Both the position numbers and the translations under genes were made by a program. The notes beneath the pieces are model-generated. The model was given only the letters and a program-made list of their open reading frames with translations, was not told the DNA's origin and did not search any database. Positions 7,827-17,576 of a stretch of 64,000 bases of DNA are shown here, piece by piece (position 1 is the stretch's first letter; each line of letters opens with the position of its first letter). Source of the stretch: Ruegeria sp. HKCCD7303 (GTDB lineage Bacteria; Pseudomonadota; Alphaproteobacteria; Rhodobacterales; Rhodobacteraceae); contig NZ_WVRE01000002.1 of assembly GCF_013111185.1 (NCBI RefSeq), positions 682,001 to 746,000 of the forward strand. The letters are read 5' to 3'.

Positions 7827-9500
7827 TTATTGAGTCGGCAGCGTTTCTTCCTCGACAACATCGACCATTTCTGCGGGTTCCGGCGTCGCCTCTAGCGCGC
7901 CGTTCACTACTCCGCCGACACCGTTTTCCATCGACAGACCCAGCTCCTCGCCCAGCTTCTTGAGCGCGGGCATCTGCACAGCCATGCCCATGATCGAATC
8001 CAACGCTTGATTGACCACCGGCTTGTCGCTGTTGGCCGCGCCACCGCCTGAAGCACCGGCACCGATCCCACCAACCTGATAGATTTTGATCGAATCGATC
8101 TTCTCGGCCGGTTTCACCATTTCCGAGATGATCGACGGCATGGTTTCAATCCTGGCCATATCGACCTTCATGCGGATCTGCGCAGCAGAAAGAGCGTTGT
8201 CGGCTTCAACAATGGCGCGCTTACCTTCCGCTTCGGCCAGCATGTCATTTTTCTTCGCCTCGGCACGGATGTTCAACGCATCTGCTTCGGCCTGAGCTTC
8301 TTCACGACGCGCTTCGGCACGGTCTGCGGCTGCCTCTTTCTCGGCCTGCGCGGCCAGACGGATCGCGGTCGCCTGACGTTCCGCTTCGCGCGTCGCTTCG
8401 ATCAATACGATCTGTTTCTGGCGTTCGGCCTCGGCCACTTCGCGGGCGGTCACGACGGCTTCGGTCGCCTTTGTCGCCTCGGCCCGGGCGAGGTCAGCAG
8501 ATGCACGCGCACGGCTTTCCTCTTCGGATTTCTGCGCGATGATGATCTGACGCTCCTGCTCGGCCACTTCGATCTCACGTTCTTTCGCAATCTCAGCATC
8601 GCGGATCTTGCGCTCGCGCTCGATCTCGGCCCCGCGGATGGCTTCTTCACGGGCGATCCGGGCACGTTCGGTTTCGCGCACCGAATCTTCGGTCCGCGCC
8701 GCAATCTCGGCCTCTTGCGCCACGCGCAGGGTTTCAACCTTCTGAGTCTGCTCGATCCGCGCCTGTGCCTCGTCCTGCTCGATCAGCAGTTTCTGACGCT
8801 CGGCCTCCATCGCGGCCCGGCGTACTTCAACCTCGGCATCCGCATCAATCTGCGCGCGCTCTTTTTTCGAGGCTGCAATCACCTCGGCCAGTTTGCGCAT
8901 ACCCACAGCGTTAAAGGCGTTATTCTCGTCCAGTGCTTCGAACGGCGTCTGGTCAAGCGCAGTCAGCGACACGGATTCCAGCGACAGGCCGTTCTTCAAC
9001 AGGTCTTCGGACACTGCGTTCTGCACCTCTTGCACAAAGTCAGCGCGGTTTTCGTGCAGCCCGTCCATGGTCATCTGCGCGGCCACGGCGCGCAAACCGT
9101 CGATCAGTTTACCTTCGATCATCTCGCGCAGTTGTTCGACGTCAAACGTGCGTGAGCCCAGCGTCTGCGCGGCGCGCGCGATTCCCTCTTCCGTCGCCAT
9201 GACCGAGACGTAGAATTCGACACCCACGTCCACGCGCATCCTGTCCTGAGTGATCAGTGCAGCCTCGCCGCTGCGTTGCACTTCAAGGCGGAGGGTCTTC
9301 ATGTTGACGGGGCTGACCTCGTGCAACAGCGGCACGATGACCACACCGCCGTCCATGATAACTTTTTTACCGCCCGCCCCGGTTTTCACCAGGCTCACTT
9401 CGCGGGTCGCGCGTTTATAAAGGCGGCCAAGTACAAGGCCGATGAATAGCAGGACGGCCAGAATGGTGACGACCGTAATCGCCAGGAATGAAACTTCCAT
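7827..9500 (-). CDS. Flotillin-like SPFH/band 7 protein (YqiK-like)
   Basis: 557 aa. One N-terminal membrane helix (about 5-27) is followed by an SPFH/band 7 domain (about 40-200) and a very long Glu/Ala/Arg-rich coiled coil (about 210-440), the usual flotillin order. The tail is glycine/alanine-rich with an acidic end. Flotillins form membrane microdomain scaffolds. The OB-fold gene upstream on the same strand (34 bases away) is the usual YqiJ/NfeD-like partner, so the two probably form one complex. Confidence 0.92.
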   Translation of the reverse strand: MEVSFLAITVVTILAVLLFIGLVLGRLYKRATREVSLVKTGAGGKKVIMDGGVVIVPLLHEVSPVNMKTLRLEVQRSGEAALITQDRMRVDVGVEFYVSVMATEEGIARAAQTLGSRTFDVEQLREMIEGKLIDGLRAVAAQMTMDGLHENRADFVQEVQNAVSEDLLKNGLSLESVSLTALDQTPFEALDENNAFNAVGMRKLAEVIAASKKERAQIDADAEVEVRRAAMEAERQKLLIEQDEAQARIEQTQKVETLRVAQEAEIAARTEDSVRETERARIAREEAIRGAEIERERKIRDAEIAKEREIEVAEQERQIIIAQKSEEESRARASADLARAEATKATEAVVTAREVAEAERQKQIVLIEATREAERQATAIRLAAQAEKEAAADRAEARREEAQAEADALNIRAEAKKNDMLAEAEGKRAIVEADNALSAAQIRMKVDMARIETMPSIISEMVKPAEKIDSIKIYQVGGIGAGASGGGAANSDKPVVNQALDSIMGMAVQMPALKKLGEELGLSMENGVGGVVNGALEATPEPAEMVDVVEEETLPTQ

Positions 9501-9534
9501 GCAAAATCCTTCGATTTAAGAGTTGATAATTTGG

Positions 9535-10251
9535 TTAGTCCGACAAGCCGACCAGAACGAACCGGTCCCGCCGTCTGTCGCGCAGCACCAGAACGTCAGT
9601 GCCTTGCTCAAGGATGTCTTTGTCTTGCAGCGGCTCGGCGCGCAGGTGATGGGTGTTTCCGAACCGGTCCATCACCCTCACCTCTGCCGCGCGTCCGCGA
9701 GACGCCGTCCCTTGCGAGATCACGCCGCGACGGCGGGCCAGCATCCTTTCGGACATCGCCTCAGTCTCGGTCTTCGGCAACAGGCGGGCGAACACGGTAC
9801 CAAAGCCGCGCGCAAACCACAGACCGAATGCAGCTGCCGGGATCGCAGCCATCCAGCTTGGCAGATCAAAACCCAGCAAATCGCGCAGCGCCAATTGCAG
9901 GCCGATGCCCGACAGACCAAAACCCGCCAGCAGGACCACAAGCCAAATCATGAATGGCACTTTGCCAATCCCCAACCATGCCATCGACCCGGCAGCGGCG
10001 GCATCAGGCACGTCCGTCTCAATCTCGGCCAGTTCGAATTCGCCCAGATCAATGTCAGCATCTATGTCGAGATCGAAGTCTGCAACATCCAGATCCGGGA
10101 CGTCCACGGCATCCAGATCGACCTCGCCCTCGCCTGCCAGCAGGCTTCCACCCAGCACCAGAGCAATCAGCTCTAGGGCCAGCAGGCCAAACAGCAGCGC
10201 AAGCGCCATGGTAAAGGGCACAAATGCACCCTCAAGCAAGAAGTCGAACAT
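9535..10251 (-). CDS. YqiJ-like (DUF1449) membrane protein with C-terminal OB-fold
   Basis: 238 aa from the ATG at 10251 (M-F-D-F-L-L-E); an earlier in-frame ATG at 10290 would add 13 residues and run into the repeat motifs upstream, so it is less likely. Membrane helices lie near 8-35, 100-120 and 125-145. Between them is a strongly acidic stretch (about 40-75) rich in Asp alternating with Val/Leu/Ile. The last 80 residues form an NfeD/OB-fold-like beta domain (R-R-G-V-I-S-Q-G onward). Paired with the flotillin gene as in the E. coli yqiJ-yqiK arrangement. Confidence 0.85.
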   Translation of the reverse strand: MFDFLLEGAFVPFTMALALLFGLLALELIALVLGGSLLAGEGEVDLDAVDVPDLDVADFDLDIDADIDLGEFELAEIETDVPDAAAAGSMAWLGIGKVPFMIWLVVLLAGFGLSGIGLQLALRDLLGFDLPSWMAAIPAAAFGLWFARGFGTVFARLLPKTETEAMSERMLARRRGVISQGTASRGRAAEVRVMDRFGNTHHLRAEPLQDKDILEQGTDVLVLRDRRRDRFVLVGLSD

Positions 10252-10506
10252 TAGGAATATGCCCTCGTTTTTGTATACCTTTGTATACACTCAATATGGG
10301 TAGTCATAATAAAAATACAAGAGATCGTGATTCTATTTTCAACCTATGGGTAGTGTAGACACCTGTTTAACTGCAATCGCTACTCAATTGATAAAGCGTT
10401 TTTTGACTGGATCGTGGCATTTCAGGACATCCACGCAAAACCCGGCCTTTTGCTGGCGGGTTACATAAGGTAGACGAGCGCGCAGACAGTTACGTGGACA
10501 CGCAAA
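10252..10506. promoter_or_regulatory. Divergent yqiJ/metG intergenic region with two sets of direct repeats
   Basis: This 255-base region contains two TTGTATAC units ten bases apart (10271-10278 and 10281-10288), each with a palindromic GTATAC core, and two copies of TATGGGTAGT exactly 50 bases apart (10295-10304 and 10345-10354). It is more AT-rich than its surroundings. The spacing in whole helical turns suggests protein binding on one face of the helix. Which regulator binds is unknown. Confidence 0.45.
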
Positions 10507-12252
10507 ATGGCTCGGATTCTCATCACCTCGGCGATCCCTTACATCAACGGGATCAAGCACCTCGGCAACCTGATCGGCTCGCAACTGCCAGCCGACCTGT
10601 ACGCACGCTACCAGCGTGGCCGGGGGAATGAGGTCATGTTCCTGTGTGCCACGGATGAACACGGCACGCCCGCGGAACTGGCGGCTGCCAAAGCCGGTAA
10701 GCCCGTGGCCGAATACTGCGCTGACATGTACGCGGTTCAGGCCGATATCGCCAACCGGTTCGGCCTCAGCTTCGATCACTTTGGCCGCTCGTCCAGTGAA
10801 CAGAACAAGCGCCTGACCCAGCATTTTGCAGGCAAGCTGGACGACGCCGGCCTGATCCGTGAGGTCAGCGAGAAACAGGTCTATTCCAACGCGGATGGTC
10901 GGTTTCTGCCCGACCGCTACATCGAAGGTACCTGCCCCAATTGCGGGTACGACCGCGCACGCGGCGATCAGTGCGAGAACTGCACCAAGCAGTTGGACCC
11001 GACCGACCTGATTGAGCCACGCAGCGCGATAAGTGGCTCGACCGATCTTGAGGTGCGCGAGACCAAGCATCTGTATCTGCGCCAGTCGGCGATGAAGGAT
11101 CAACTGGATGCGTGGATCGACAGCAAGACCGATTGGCCGGTCCTGACCACATCAATTGCCAAGAAATGGCTGCATGATGGCGACGGTCTTCAAGATCGTG
11201 GCATCACCCGCGATCTGGACTGGGGCGTTCCGGTCAAAAAGGGTGACCAGGACTGGCCCGGCATGGAAGGCAAGGTCTTCTATGTCTGGTTCGACGCCCC
11301 CATCGAATACATCGCCTGTGCCAAGGAATGGGCGGATGCCAGCGGTAGAACCGATGCCGATTGGGAGCGCTGGTGGCGCACCGACAAAGGCGCAGAAGAC
11401 GTGCGTTATGTGCAGTTCATGGGCAAGGACAATGTCCCCTTCCACACCTTGTCTTTCCCGGCCACCATCCTGGGCACGAACTCGCACAATGAAGACACCG
11501 GATCATCCGAGCGCTGGAAGCTGGTCGATTACATCAAGTCTTTCAACTACCTGAACTATGATGGTGGCCAGTTCTCGACCAGCCAGGGGCGCGGCGTGTT
11601 CATGGATCAGGCGCTTGAGATCCTGCCCGCCGACTATTGGCGCTGGTGGCTGCTGAGCCATGCGCCTGAAAGCAGCGACAGTGAGTTTACGTGGGAAAAC
11701 TTCCAGCAATCGGTGAACAAGGACCTGGCGGATGTACTCGGCAACTTTGTCAGCCGCATCACCAAGTTCTGCCGCTCGAAGTTTGGCGAAGCAGTGCCGG
11801 AAGGCGGCAGATTTGGCGAACGCGAAAACGCTCTGATCGACGAGTTGACCCGCCGCGTCCGCGCCTATGAGGACCACATGGAAACAATGGAGGTTCGCAA
11901 ATCCGCTCAGGAATTGCGGGCGATCTGGGTTGCGGGCAATGAATATCTTCAGGCCGCTGCCCCATGGTCAACCTTCAAGGAAGATCCGGAACAAGCTGCG
12001 GCTCAGGTGCGTCTGGGGCTGAACCTGATCCGCCTTTATGCTGTTCTCAGCGCGCCGTTCATTCCCGATACCTCGGCCCGAATGCTCAGCGCGATGAACA
12101 CGCTGGACACGGGATGGCCCGATGACTTGGCCGCCGCATTGGACGCGCTGCCTGCGGGTCACGCGTTTACTGTGCCTGATGTACTGTTCGCCAAAGTCTT
12201 GGATGAGCAGCGTGAAGACTGGCAGGAAAAATTCGCTGGCACACGCAACTAA
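10507..12252 (+). CDS. metG: Methionine--tRNA ligase
   Basis: 581 aa class I aminoacyl-tRNA synthetase that charges tRNA-Met in the cytoplasm. The N-terminal catalytic fold has the nucleotide-binding H-L-G-N version of the HIGH motif (about 20-23) after I-P-Y-I-N-G. A zinc-binding knuckle C-P-N-C ... C-E-N-C lies near 143-162. The KMSKS region reads Q-F-S-T-S (near 357), lacking both usual lysines. The anticodon-binding helical domain follows (about 390-560). No C-terminal tRNA-binding extension, so it is a short form. A hairpin terminator follows the stop. Confidence 0.95.
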   Translation: MARILITSAIPYINGIKHLGNLIGSQLPADLYARYQRGRGNEVMFLCATDEHGTPAELAAAKAGKPVAEYCADMYAVQADIANRFGLSFDHFGRSSSEQNKRLTQHFAGKLDDAGLIREVSEKQVYSNADGRFLPDRYIEGTCPNCGYDRARGDQCENCTKQLDPTDLIEPRSAISGSTDLEVRETKHLYLRQSAMKDQLDAWIDSKTDWPVLTTSIAKKWLHDGDGLQDRGITRDLDWGVPVKKGDQDWPGMEGKVFYVWFDAPIEYIACAKEWADASGRTDADWERWWRTDKGAEDVRYVQFMGKDNVPFHTLSFPATILGTNSHNEDTGSSERWKLVDYIKSFNYLNYDGGQFSTSQGRGVFMDQALEILPADYWRWWLLSHAPESSDSEFTWENFQQSVNKDLADVLGNFVSRITKFCRSKFGEAVPEGGRFGERENALIDELTRRVRAYEDHMETMEVRKSAQELRAIWVAGNEYLQAAAPWSTFKEDPEQAAAQVRLGLNLIRLYAVLSAPFIPDTSARMLSAMNTLDTGWPDDLAAALDALPAGHAFTVPDVLFAKVLDEQREDWQEKFAGTRN

Positions 12253-12276
12253 TCTTGTTGCATGCTGACAGTATTC

Positions 12277-12306
12277 GGGGGGCCGCGTGGCCCCTGTTTT
12301 GCTTTT
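12277..12306 (+). terminator. Rho-independent terminator of metG
   Basis: GGGGCC (12279-12284), loop GCGT, GGCCCC (12289-12294), followed by TGTTTTGCTTTT. It lies about 25 bases after the metG stop. The remaining sequence to 12499 shows no gene that I can support. Confidence 0.7.
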
Positions 12307-12499
12307 GGGCATGATCAAAGTGAACACCTAACATGGTCAAAGCGAAGTAATTTTTCGCACCAGTGCCAACAGGTTCAGGCGTCATCACGCTTGAGAAACC
12401 ATGTCAAAAAAGTCATCCTGATGCGAAGTTCTTCCGACTCGGGCCTCCAATACGGCGGGCCCGGCATCATTTGTTTCTGTCACGCACGAGGCTTTCGCC

Positions 12500-13657
12500 A
12501 TGTTCCCAACACGTTTCTCATCCAACCGGATCAGCAGGCCTCTGGCCACAGCGTCCCTGCTGTTGTCTCTCGGATTGGCGTATCCGGTTGTCGCACAAGA
12601 GGAAGGCGCACCCCCCAAAGTCTCAATTGCGGCAGCCTATACCCAAGAAATCACGGATGAAGCCTCGTTCATCGGGCGTGCTCAGGCAATCAACAAGGTC
12701 GACATCGTGGCCCGAGTGAACGGGTTTCTCAACAGCAGGGAAGTCGAAGATGGCGCTACAGTCAAAGAGGGAGACCTGCTCTTCACCATCGAACCCGACC
12801 TGTATGAAGCGACGCTTGAAGCTCGCAAGGCCGATTTGAACCGGGCCGAGGCCAATCTGGAACTCGCTAAAGTCGATCTTGCGCGCAAGGAAGAACTTTA
12901 CAAACGCGATGCCACACCAGAGTCGGAACGCGACATCGCGCGCGCCAACGAGTTGGTTGCAGAAGCAGAGGTCAAGGCAGCGAATGCCGCGATCCAACAA
13001 GCCGAGCTTGACCTGAGTTATACGCAGATCCATGCGCCATTTGATGGGCGTATCGGCAGCATCACGACCAGCGTTGGTGACGTGGTCGGTCCAACCAACC
13101 CTCCATTGGTCAATATCGTTAGCGAAACACCAATTTACGTGAATTTTTCCCTCAATGAAAAAGTATTCACGACGGTTTTGGAATCTTATGGCGAAAACTC
13201 GGCCTCTTTGGCGGAAAGCCCGCAAAGCCCCAATGTTCACGTGATCCTGCCAAATGGAAGCGAGTTGGATGAAACCGGAAAAATTGTCTTTGTCGATAAC
13301 CGCATCGACCCTTTGACAGGCGCAATCAGGGTCCGGGCGCAATTCGACAATGCCGCCCGTCTGATCCTGGACGGCGCCTTCGTGACCGTACAAATCGAAG
13401 CGCTGGAGCCAACCTTGCAAGTTCTGGTGCCTCAGGCCGCCTTGCAGCGTGATCAGCGCGGCGAGTTCGTTCTGGTGGTCAACGACAAGCAGATGGTTGA
13501 GCAACGCTACATCACCACCGGCGACGCTGTTGGCACAGCCATCATTGTAAAAGAAGGCCTGCGCGAAGGTGAAAGTGTGATTGTTGAGGGCCTTCAACGC
13601 GTTCGCCCCGGCGTGGCTGTTGACGCGGTCGTTGCCTCTGAACAGCCAGGAGAATAA
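12500..13657 (+). CDS. RND efflux periplasmic adaptor (AcrA/MexA-like)
   Basis: 385 aa. A signal peptide ends near Ala32 (V-V-A-Q-E-E); no lipobox cysteine is present. Then come a biotinyl-lipoyl-like half (V-D-I-V-A-R-V-N-G-F-L), an alpha-helical hairpin (about 90-165), the second lipoyl half (I-H-A-P-F-D-G-R-I-G) and beta-barrel and membrane-proximal domains. It links an inner-membrane RND pump to an outer-membrane channel. The pump gene starts three bases after its stop. No outer-membrane factor gene adjoins; the nearest is the NodT-type gene at 22509. Confidence 0.93.
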   Translation: MFPTRFSSNRISRPLATASLLLSLGLAYPVVAQEEGAPPKVSIAAAYTQEITDEASFIGRAQAINKVDIVARVNGFLNSREVEDGATVKEGDLLFTIEPDLYEATLEARKADLNRAEANLELAKVDLARKEELYKRDATPESERDIARANELVAEAEVKAANAAIQQAELDLSYTQIHAPFDGRIGSITTSVGDVVGPTNPPLVNIVSETPIYVNFSLNEKVFTTVLESYGENSASLAESPQSPNVHVILPNGSELDETGKIVFVDNRIDPLTGAIRVRAQFDNAARLILDGAFVTVQIEALEPTLQVLVPQAALQRDQRGEFVLVVNDKQMVEQRYITTGDAVGTAIIVKEGLREGESVIVEGLQRVRPGVAVDAVVASEQPGE

Positions 13658-13660
13658 CTG

Positions 13661-16600
13661 ATGTTCTCAGCCCTGTTCATTAGCCGGCCAAAGCTGGCGC
13701 TTGTCATCTCGCTTGTGCTGACCATCATGGGCGGCATTGGCTATTTGGTTCTTCCGGTGGCGCAGTTCCCGGATATCACTCCGCCCGTGGTCAACGTCTC
13801 TACCACTTACACCGGTGCAAATGCGGAAACGGTGGAAAACACCGTCGCCGCGCCCATTGAGGCACAGGTCAACGGTGTGGACGACATGATCTATATGACG
13901 TCCAGATCGTCTGATAACGGATCTTATTCGCTGGATGTCACCTTCGAGGTCGGCACCGACCCCGACATCGCATCGGTCAACGTACAAAACCGGGTGGCGC
14001 AGGCAATGTCTTCGCTGCCAGCCGAAGTGACATCGTCGGGTGTGGTCACACAGAAATCATCGACCAACATGCTGATGCTGGTCACGTTGACGTCGCCCGA
14101 TGGCACCTATGACAGCGTATTCCTGTCCAACTACGCCTCGATCAATCTGCGAGACGCGCTGGCGCGTGTGCAGGGCGTTGGTAAGGCGGACGTTCTGACC
14201 AACCTGGAATACGCCATGCGGATCTGGATGGACCCGGACAAGATGGCCGCTCTGTCCATCACGCCGGGCGACGTGATCAATGCGATCCGCGAACAGAACA
14301 TAGAAGTATCGGCGGGTTCGATCGGCGCCCCTCCGGTGCCCGAAGGGCAGACGTTTCAATACACGATCAAGTCCAAGGGTCGCCTCACATCCGCCGAAGA
14401 GTTCAGCGATATCGTAATCCGCACAGGTGAAGATGGCGCGATCGTGCGCGTGAAAGACATCGCCCGAACTGAACTTGGCGCGCAGTTCTATTCGGCCTCG
14501 GGCTATTTCCAGGCCGTTCCAGCTACTGTGATCGGTATCTATCAGGCACCCGGCGCGAATGCGCTGGCCGTGTCCGAGCGCGTGGAAGCCGAACTGGAAC
14601 GCCTGTCTCGCTCCTTCCCGACGGACGTGGAATATGACGTGCCCTTCAACACCACCGATTTTGTCGAGGCATCGCTGAGTGACGTGGTCTCGACCTTGAT
14701 CCTGACCTTTATTCTGGTGATTTCGGTTGTATTTGTGTTCCTGGGCAGTTGGCGCGCCACGATTATCCCGGCCGTCGCAATCCCGGTGTCTTTGATCGGG
14801 ACCTTTGCATTCCTTTTGGCCTTCGGCATGTCGTTGAACACGATCTCTCTGTTTGCGCTGGTTCTGGCCATTGGAATCGTGGTGGATGACGCCATCGTCG
14901 TGGTCGAGAACGTAGAGCGCATCATCGCAGACGAAGGTCTGCCCCCTGCCGAGGCAACGCGTAAGGCGATGGGCCAAATCACCGGTCCAGTCATTGCAAC
15001 CACACTGGTGTTGCTGGCCGTGTTTGTACCGGTAACTTTCATGCCTGGCATTTCGGGGCGATTGTATTCGCAGTTTGCTGTCACTATTTCGACCGCGGTT
15101 GTGATTTCGTCCATCAACGCCCTGACTTTGTCCCCTGCACTCTGTGGGCTGGTTTTGCGTGCGCGCTCGGGCCCGCCCAAGGGGCTGCTGGCTGTCTTCG
15201 AAGGTTTTATCGGCACAATGCGCAACGGCTATGTCGCCATTGTGCGCAAACTGCTGGTTTTTCCGGCCATTGCGCTGGCCATTGTGGTTGGACTTGGCAT
15301 GGGTACAGGGACGATCATGTCGAACACCTCGGCCGGGTTCATTCCGCTTGAGGATAACGGCTATCTCTTTGTTGATGTCCAACTGCCCGACGCCGCCACG
15401 CTGGAACGGACCGAGGCCGTGACTGCACGCCTTGACGATCAATTGCGTGAAATCCCAGGTGTGGCCAGCACGGTTCTGGTCAATGGCTTTTCGCTGCTGA
15501 ACGGCACGATCACCAATGGCGCTGCGATCTTCGTGAACCTCGACAACTGGAGCGAACGGCAGGAGGAAGACCTAAGCGCCGATGCCATCCTGGCCAAGGT
15601 CCTTGCCATCTCCAATGCCGAATCCGCGGCCTCGATCGTGGCCTTCAACCCACCGCCTATTCAGGGCTTGGGCATGTCGGCTGGTGTCGAGATGGAGGTA
15701 CAGCAAACTGGCGGCGGCTCGCCTCAGGATCTGGCCTCAGCCGTGGGATCCTTTGTCTATGCTGCGAACCAGCGGCCCGAGATTGGGCAGGCTTACACCA
15801 CCTTCAGGGCCAACGTTCCACAGCTATTCGTGGATCTGGATCGTGAAAAAGCCAAAACGCTGGATGTGTCCGTCGCCGAGGTATTCCAGACGATGCAGGC
15901 ACAGCTTGGATCGTATTATGTCAACGACTTCAACCTGTTCGGACGCGTCTATCGCGTCATGATACAGGCTGATGGGACCTATAGGGACAATGTCGATGAT
16001 ATTGCGAACCTTTATGTCCGCTCGCAAAAGGGCGATATGGTTCCGTTGGGCACACTGATTGACGTTGAAAACGTGTTGGGGCCGGTTCTGTTGAAGCGAC
16101 ATAACCTGTTTCGCTCGGCCACAGTGACGGCAGTGCCCGCACCAGGCCTTTCCAGTGGTGACGCTATCACAGTGATGACTGAGGAATCGGCCACCGCCCT
16201 GCCCCCTGGTTACACGTTCGAATGGACCGGTACGGCGCAGCAACAGCTGGCCTCAGGCAGTCTGGTGATCATTATCCTGGGCCTCGCAATCCTGTTCGGA
16301 TACCTGTTCCTGGTGGGGCAGTACGAAAGTTGGACATTGCCGGTTTCGATCCTGTTATCTGTGGTCGTGGCCCTATTTGGGGCGGTTGCGGCTGTCGCTA
16401 TCGTCGGCAGTGACATCAACCTTTATACGCAGATCGGTATGATTATGCTTGTTGGGCTGGCCTCAAAAAACGGTATTCTGATCGTTGAGTTTGCAATGGA
16501 GCAACGCGCCAATGGCCTGTCAATCAAAGAGGCTGCAACCGAGGCTGCGCATCAGCGGTTCCGCGCCGTGATGATGACCGCCCTGTCCTTCCTCTTGGGT

Positions 16601-16798
16601 GTTGTGCCCCTCTTGGCGGCGAACGGAGCCGGTGCTGCAAGCCAGAAAGCGATTGGCGTGGCGGTGTTCGGCGGCATGTTGGCGGCGACGCTGATTGGTG
16701 TGATCGTGGTTCCGGTGCTGTATGCCCTCATGCAAAGCATGAGGGAATGGCTGAAGGGCAGCAAAAACGATCCCGGCCCGACCGAGACTGCCACCTGA
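13661..16798 (+). CDS. RND multidrug efflux pump (AcrB/MexB-like, HAE-1)
   Basis: 1045 aa, the standard length for hydrophobe/amphiphile RND pumps. It has 12 predicted membrane helices with two large periplasmic loops. The proton-relay pair is visible in helix 4 ([13 protein letters not shown]), as is G-x-x-x-K-N-x-I-L-I-V-E-F-A in helix 10 (A-S-K-N-G-I-L). N-terminal F-I-x-R-P and V-A-Q-F-P-D-I-x-P-P are typical. It forms a trimer in the inner membrane and exports drugs or solvents with the adjoining adaptor. A terminator follows directly. Confidence 0.95.
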   Translation: MFSALFISRPKLALVISLVLTIMGGIGYLVLPVAQFPDITPPVVNVSTTYTGANAETVENTVAAPIEAQVNGVDDMIYMTSRSSDNGSYSLDVTFEVGTDPDIASVNVQNRVAQAMSSLPAEVTSSGVVTQKSSTNMLMLVTLTSPDGTYDSVFLSNYASINLRDALARVQGVGKADVLTNLEYAMRIWMDPDKMAALSITPGDVINAIREQNIEVSAGSIGAPPVPEGQTFQYTIKSKGRLTSAEEFSDIVIRTGEDGAIVRVKDIARTELGAQFYSASGYFQAVPATVIGIYQAPGANALAVSERVEAELERLSRSFPTDVEYDVPFNTTDFVEASLSDVVSTLILTFILVISVVFVFLGSWRATIIPAVAIPVSLIGTFAFLLAFGMSLNTISLFALVLAIGIVVDDAIVVVENVERIIADEGLPPAEATRKAMGQITGPVIATTLVLLAVFVPVTFMPGISGRLYSQFAVTISTAVVISSINALTLSPALCGLVLRARSGPPKGLLAVFEGFIGTMRNGYVAIVRKLLVFPAIALAIVVGLGMGTGTIMSNTSAGFIPLEDNGYLFVDVQLPDAATLERTEAVTARLDDQLREIPGVASTVLVNGFSLLNGTITNGAAIFVNLDNWSERQEEDLSADAILAKVLAISNAESAASIVAFNPPPIQGLGMSAGVEMEVQQTGGGSPQDLASAVGSFVYAANQRPEIGQAYTTFRANVPQLFVDLDREKAKTLDVSVAEVFQTMQAQLGSYYVNDFNLFGRVYRVMIQADGTYRDNVDDIANLYVRSQKGDMVPLGTLIDVENVLGPVLLKRHNLFRSATVTAVPAPGLSSGDAITVMTEESATALPPGYTFEWTGTAQQQLASGSLVIIILGLAILFGYLFLVGQYESWTLPVSILLSVVVALFGAVAAVAIVGSDINLYTQIGMIMLVGLASKNGILIVEFAMEQRANGLSIKEAATEAAHQRFRAVMMTALSFLLGVVPLLAANGAGAASQKAIGVAVFGGMLAATLIGVIVVPVLYALMQSMREWLKGSKNDPGPTETAT

Positions 16799-16803
16799 GC
16801 CTC

Positions 16804-16834
16804 AAAAACCCCGCCTCAACGGCGGGGTTTTTTC
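16804..16834. terminator. Bidirectional rho-independent terminator
   Basis: An 11-bp perfect inverted repeat, AAAACCCCGCC (16805-16815) and GGCGGGGTTTT (16821-16831), with loop TCAAC, then more T. It separates the RND pump from the convergent DUF2087 gene and has A/T tracts on both sides. Confidence 0.92.
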
Positions 16835-17383
16835 TTAGGGTGATCTTGCGCGACGACGGCTGGTAACCTCGTGGATCACATGTTTCGCATCGGCTGGAGG
16901 TTCCTGCTCGATTCTGCGATATTCTGATCCATCCCTGCGCCGTGTAAGCAGCCCGCAAGAAATCATCGTGCGCCGCAAGGTGGCCGGATCGTCAAAGGAA
17001 TGTTCAGCGTTGAGGCACGCGTTAACCTCGGCCTCATGCAAGGATGCACCTGAGGGTAAAGCGGCCCAAACAGCCCAGAGTGCAAGGTTTTGCACCGAAC
17101 GTTTCGAAGGCCAAAGCTGCAACCTGCCGTTTGAATCGAACAAACGCAGTGCGCGTTCCACTGCTCGCGCATTGGGTGGTGGTGGGTCCGAGCGCGCCTG
17201 TAATCGGCGACTGGCGGCGCTGTCGGCTCGCATATGTTGCACATTCTGATAACCGGCTGCGCGTGCCACCATGTTCATCAGTTTTAAGTGCGAAGGGCTG
17301 GCCCCTCCCAACTGGATGGCCAGGGTACGAACAAACGGGGTTAGATCATCCACATGCAAAGGTACTGGTGTCTTGCTCATCAC
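16835..17383 (-). CDS. DUF2087 domain-containing protein
   Basis: 182 aa, no signal or membrane segments. The C-terminal part (about 80-160) matches the DUF2087 pattern: F-D-S-N-G-R-L, W-P-S-K-R, E-A-E-V-N-A-C-L, D-D-P-A-T-L-R-R, then L-L-T-R-R-R-D-G-S-E-Y-R-R. The N-terminal 75 residues contain a helical segment (P-S-H-L-K-L-M-N-M-V-A-R-A-A-G-Y) that looks nucleic-acid-binding-like, as in related proteins that act as regulators; this is inference. Two adjacent ATGs begin the frame, and either may be used. The 193 bases between it and glpD hold no gene that I see. Confidence 0.75.
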   Translation of the reverse strand: MMSKTPVPLHVDDLTPFVRTLAIQLGGASPSHLKLMNMVARAAGYQNVQHMRADSAASRRLQARSDPPPPNARAVERALRLFDSNGRLQLWPSKRSVQNLALWAVWAALPSGASLHEAEVNACLNAEHSFDDPATLRRTMISCGLLTRRRDGSEYRRIEQEPPADAKHVIHEVTSRRRARSP

Positions 17384-17576
17384 ACATCCATATCGGGCGT
17401 TCTGCGCATTCGTTGGCCGCTGACCTGACGAAGCAACGCCCTGAGTGTTGCGATGTCAATCCTGTCCTAAAGGCAGGTTTAGCGCTCTGAAACAGAGCAG
17501 CGGCGCCTCGGTGTCTGCCGACCGTGCCCGATGGCTAGCATAACAGCGGTCGATCGCCAAGGGGCATGCGCCCCTG

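Noticed and set aside
14057..15442. 461-codon open frame antisense to the RND pump
   Set aside because: Composition is dominated by His, Arg, Gln and Asn as expected for the complement of GC-rich membrane coding; the opposite strand encodes an intact pump.
17561..17574. GGGGCATGCGCCCC as a glpD terminator
   Set aside because: Short stem with no T-run after it on the minus strand; left as a remark in the glpD entry.
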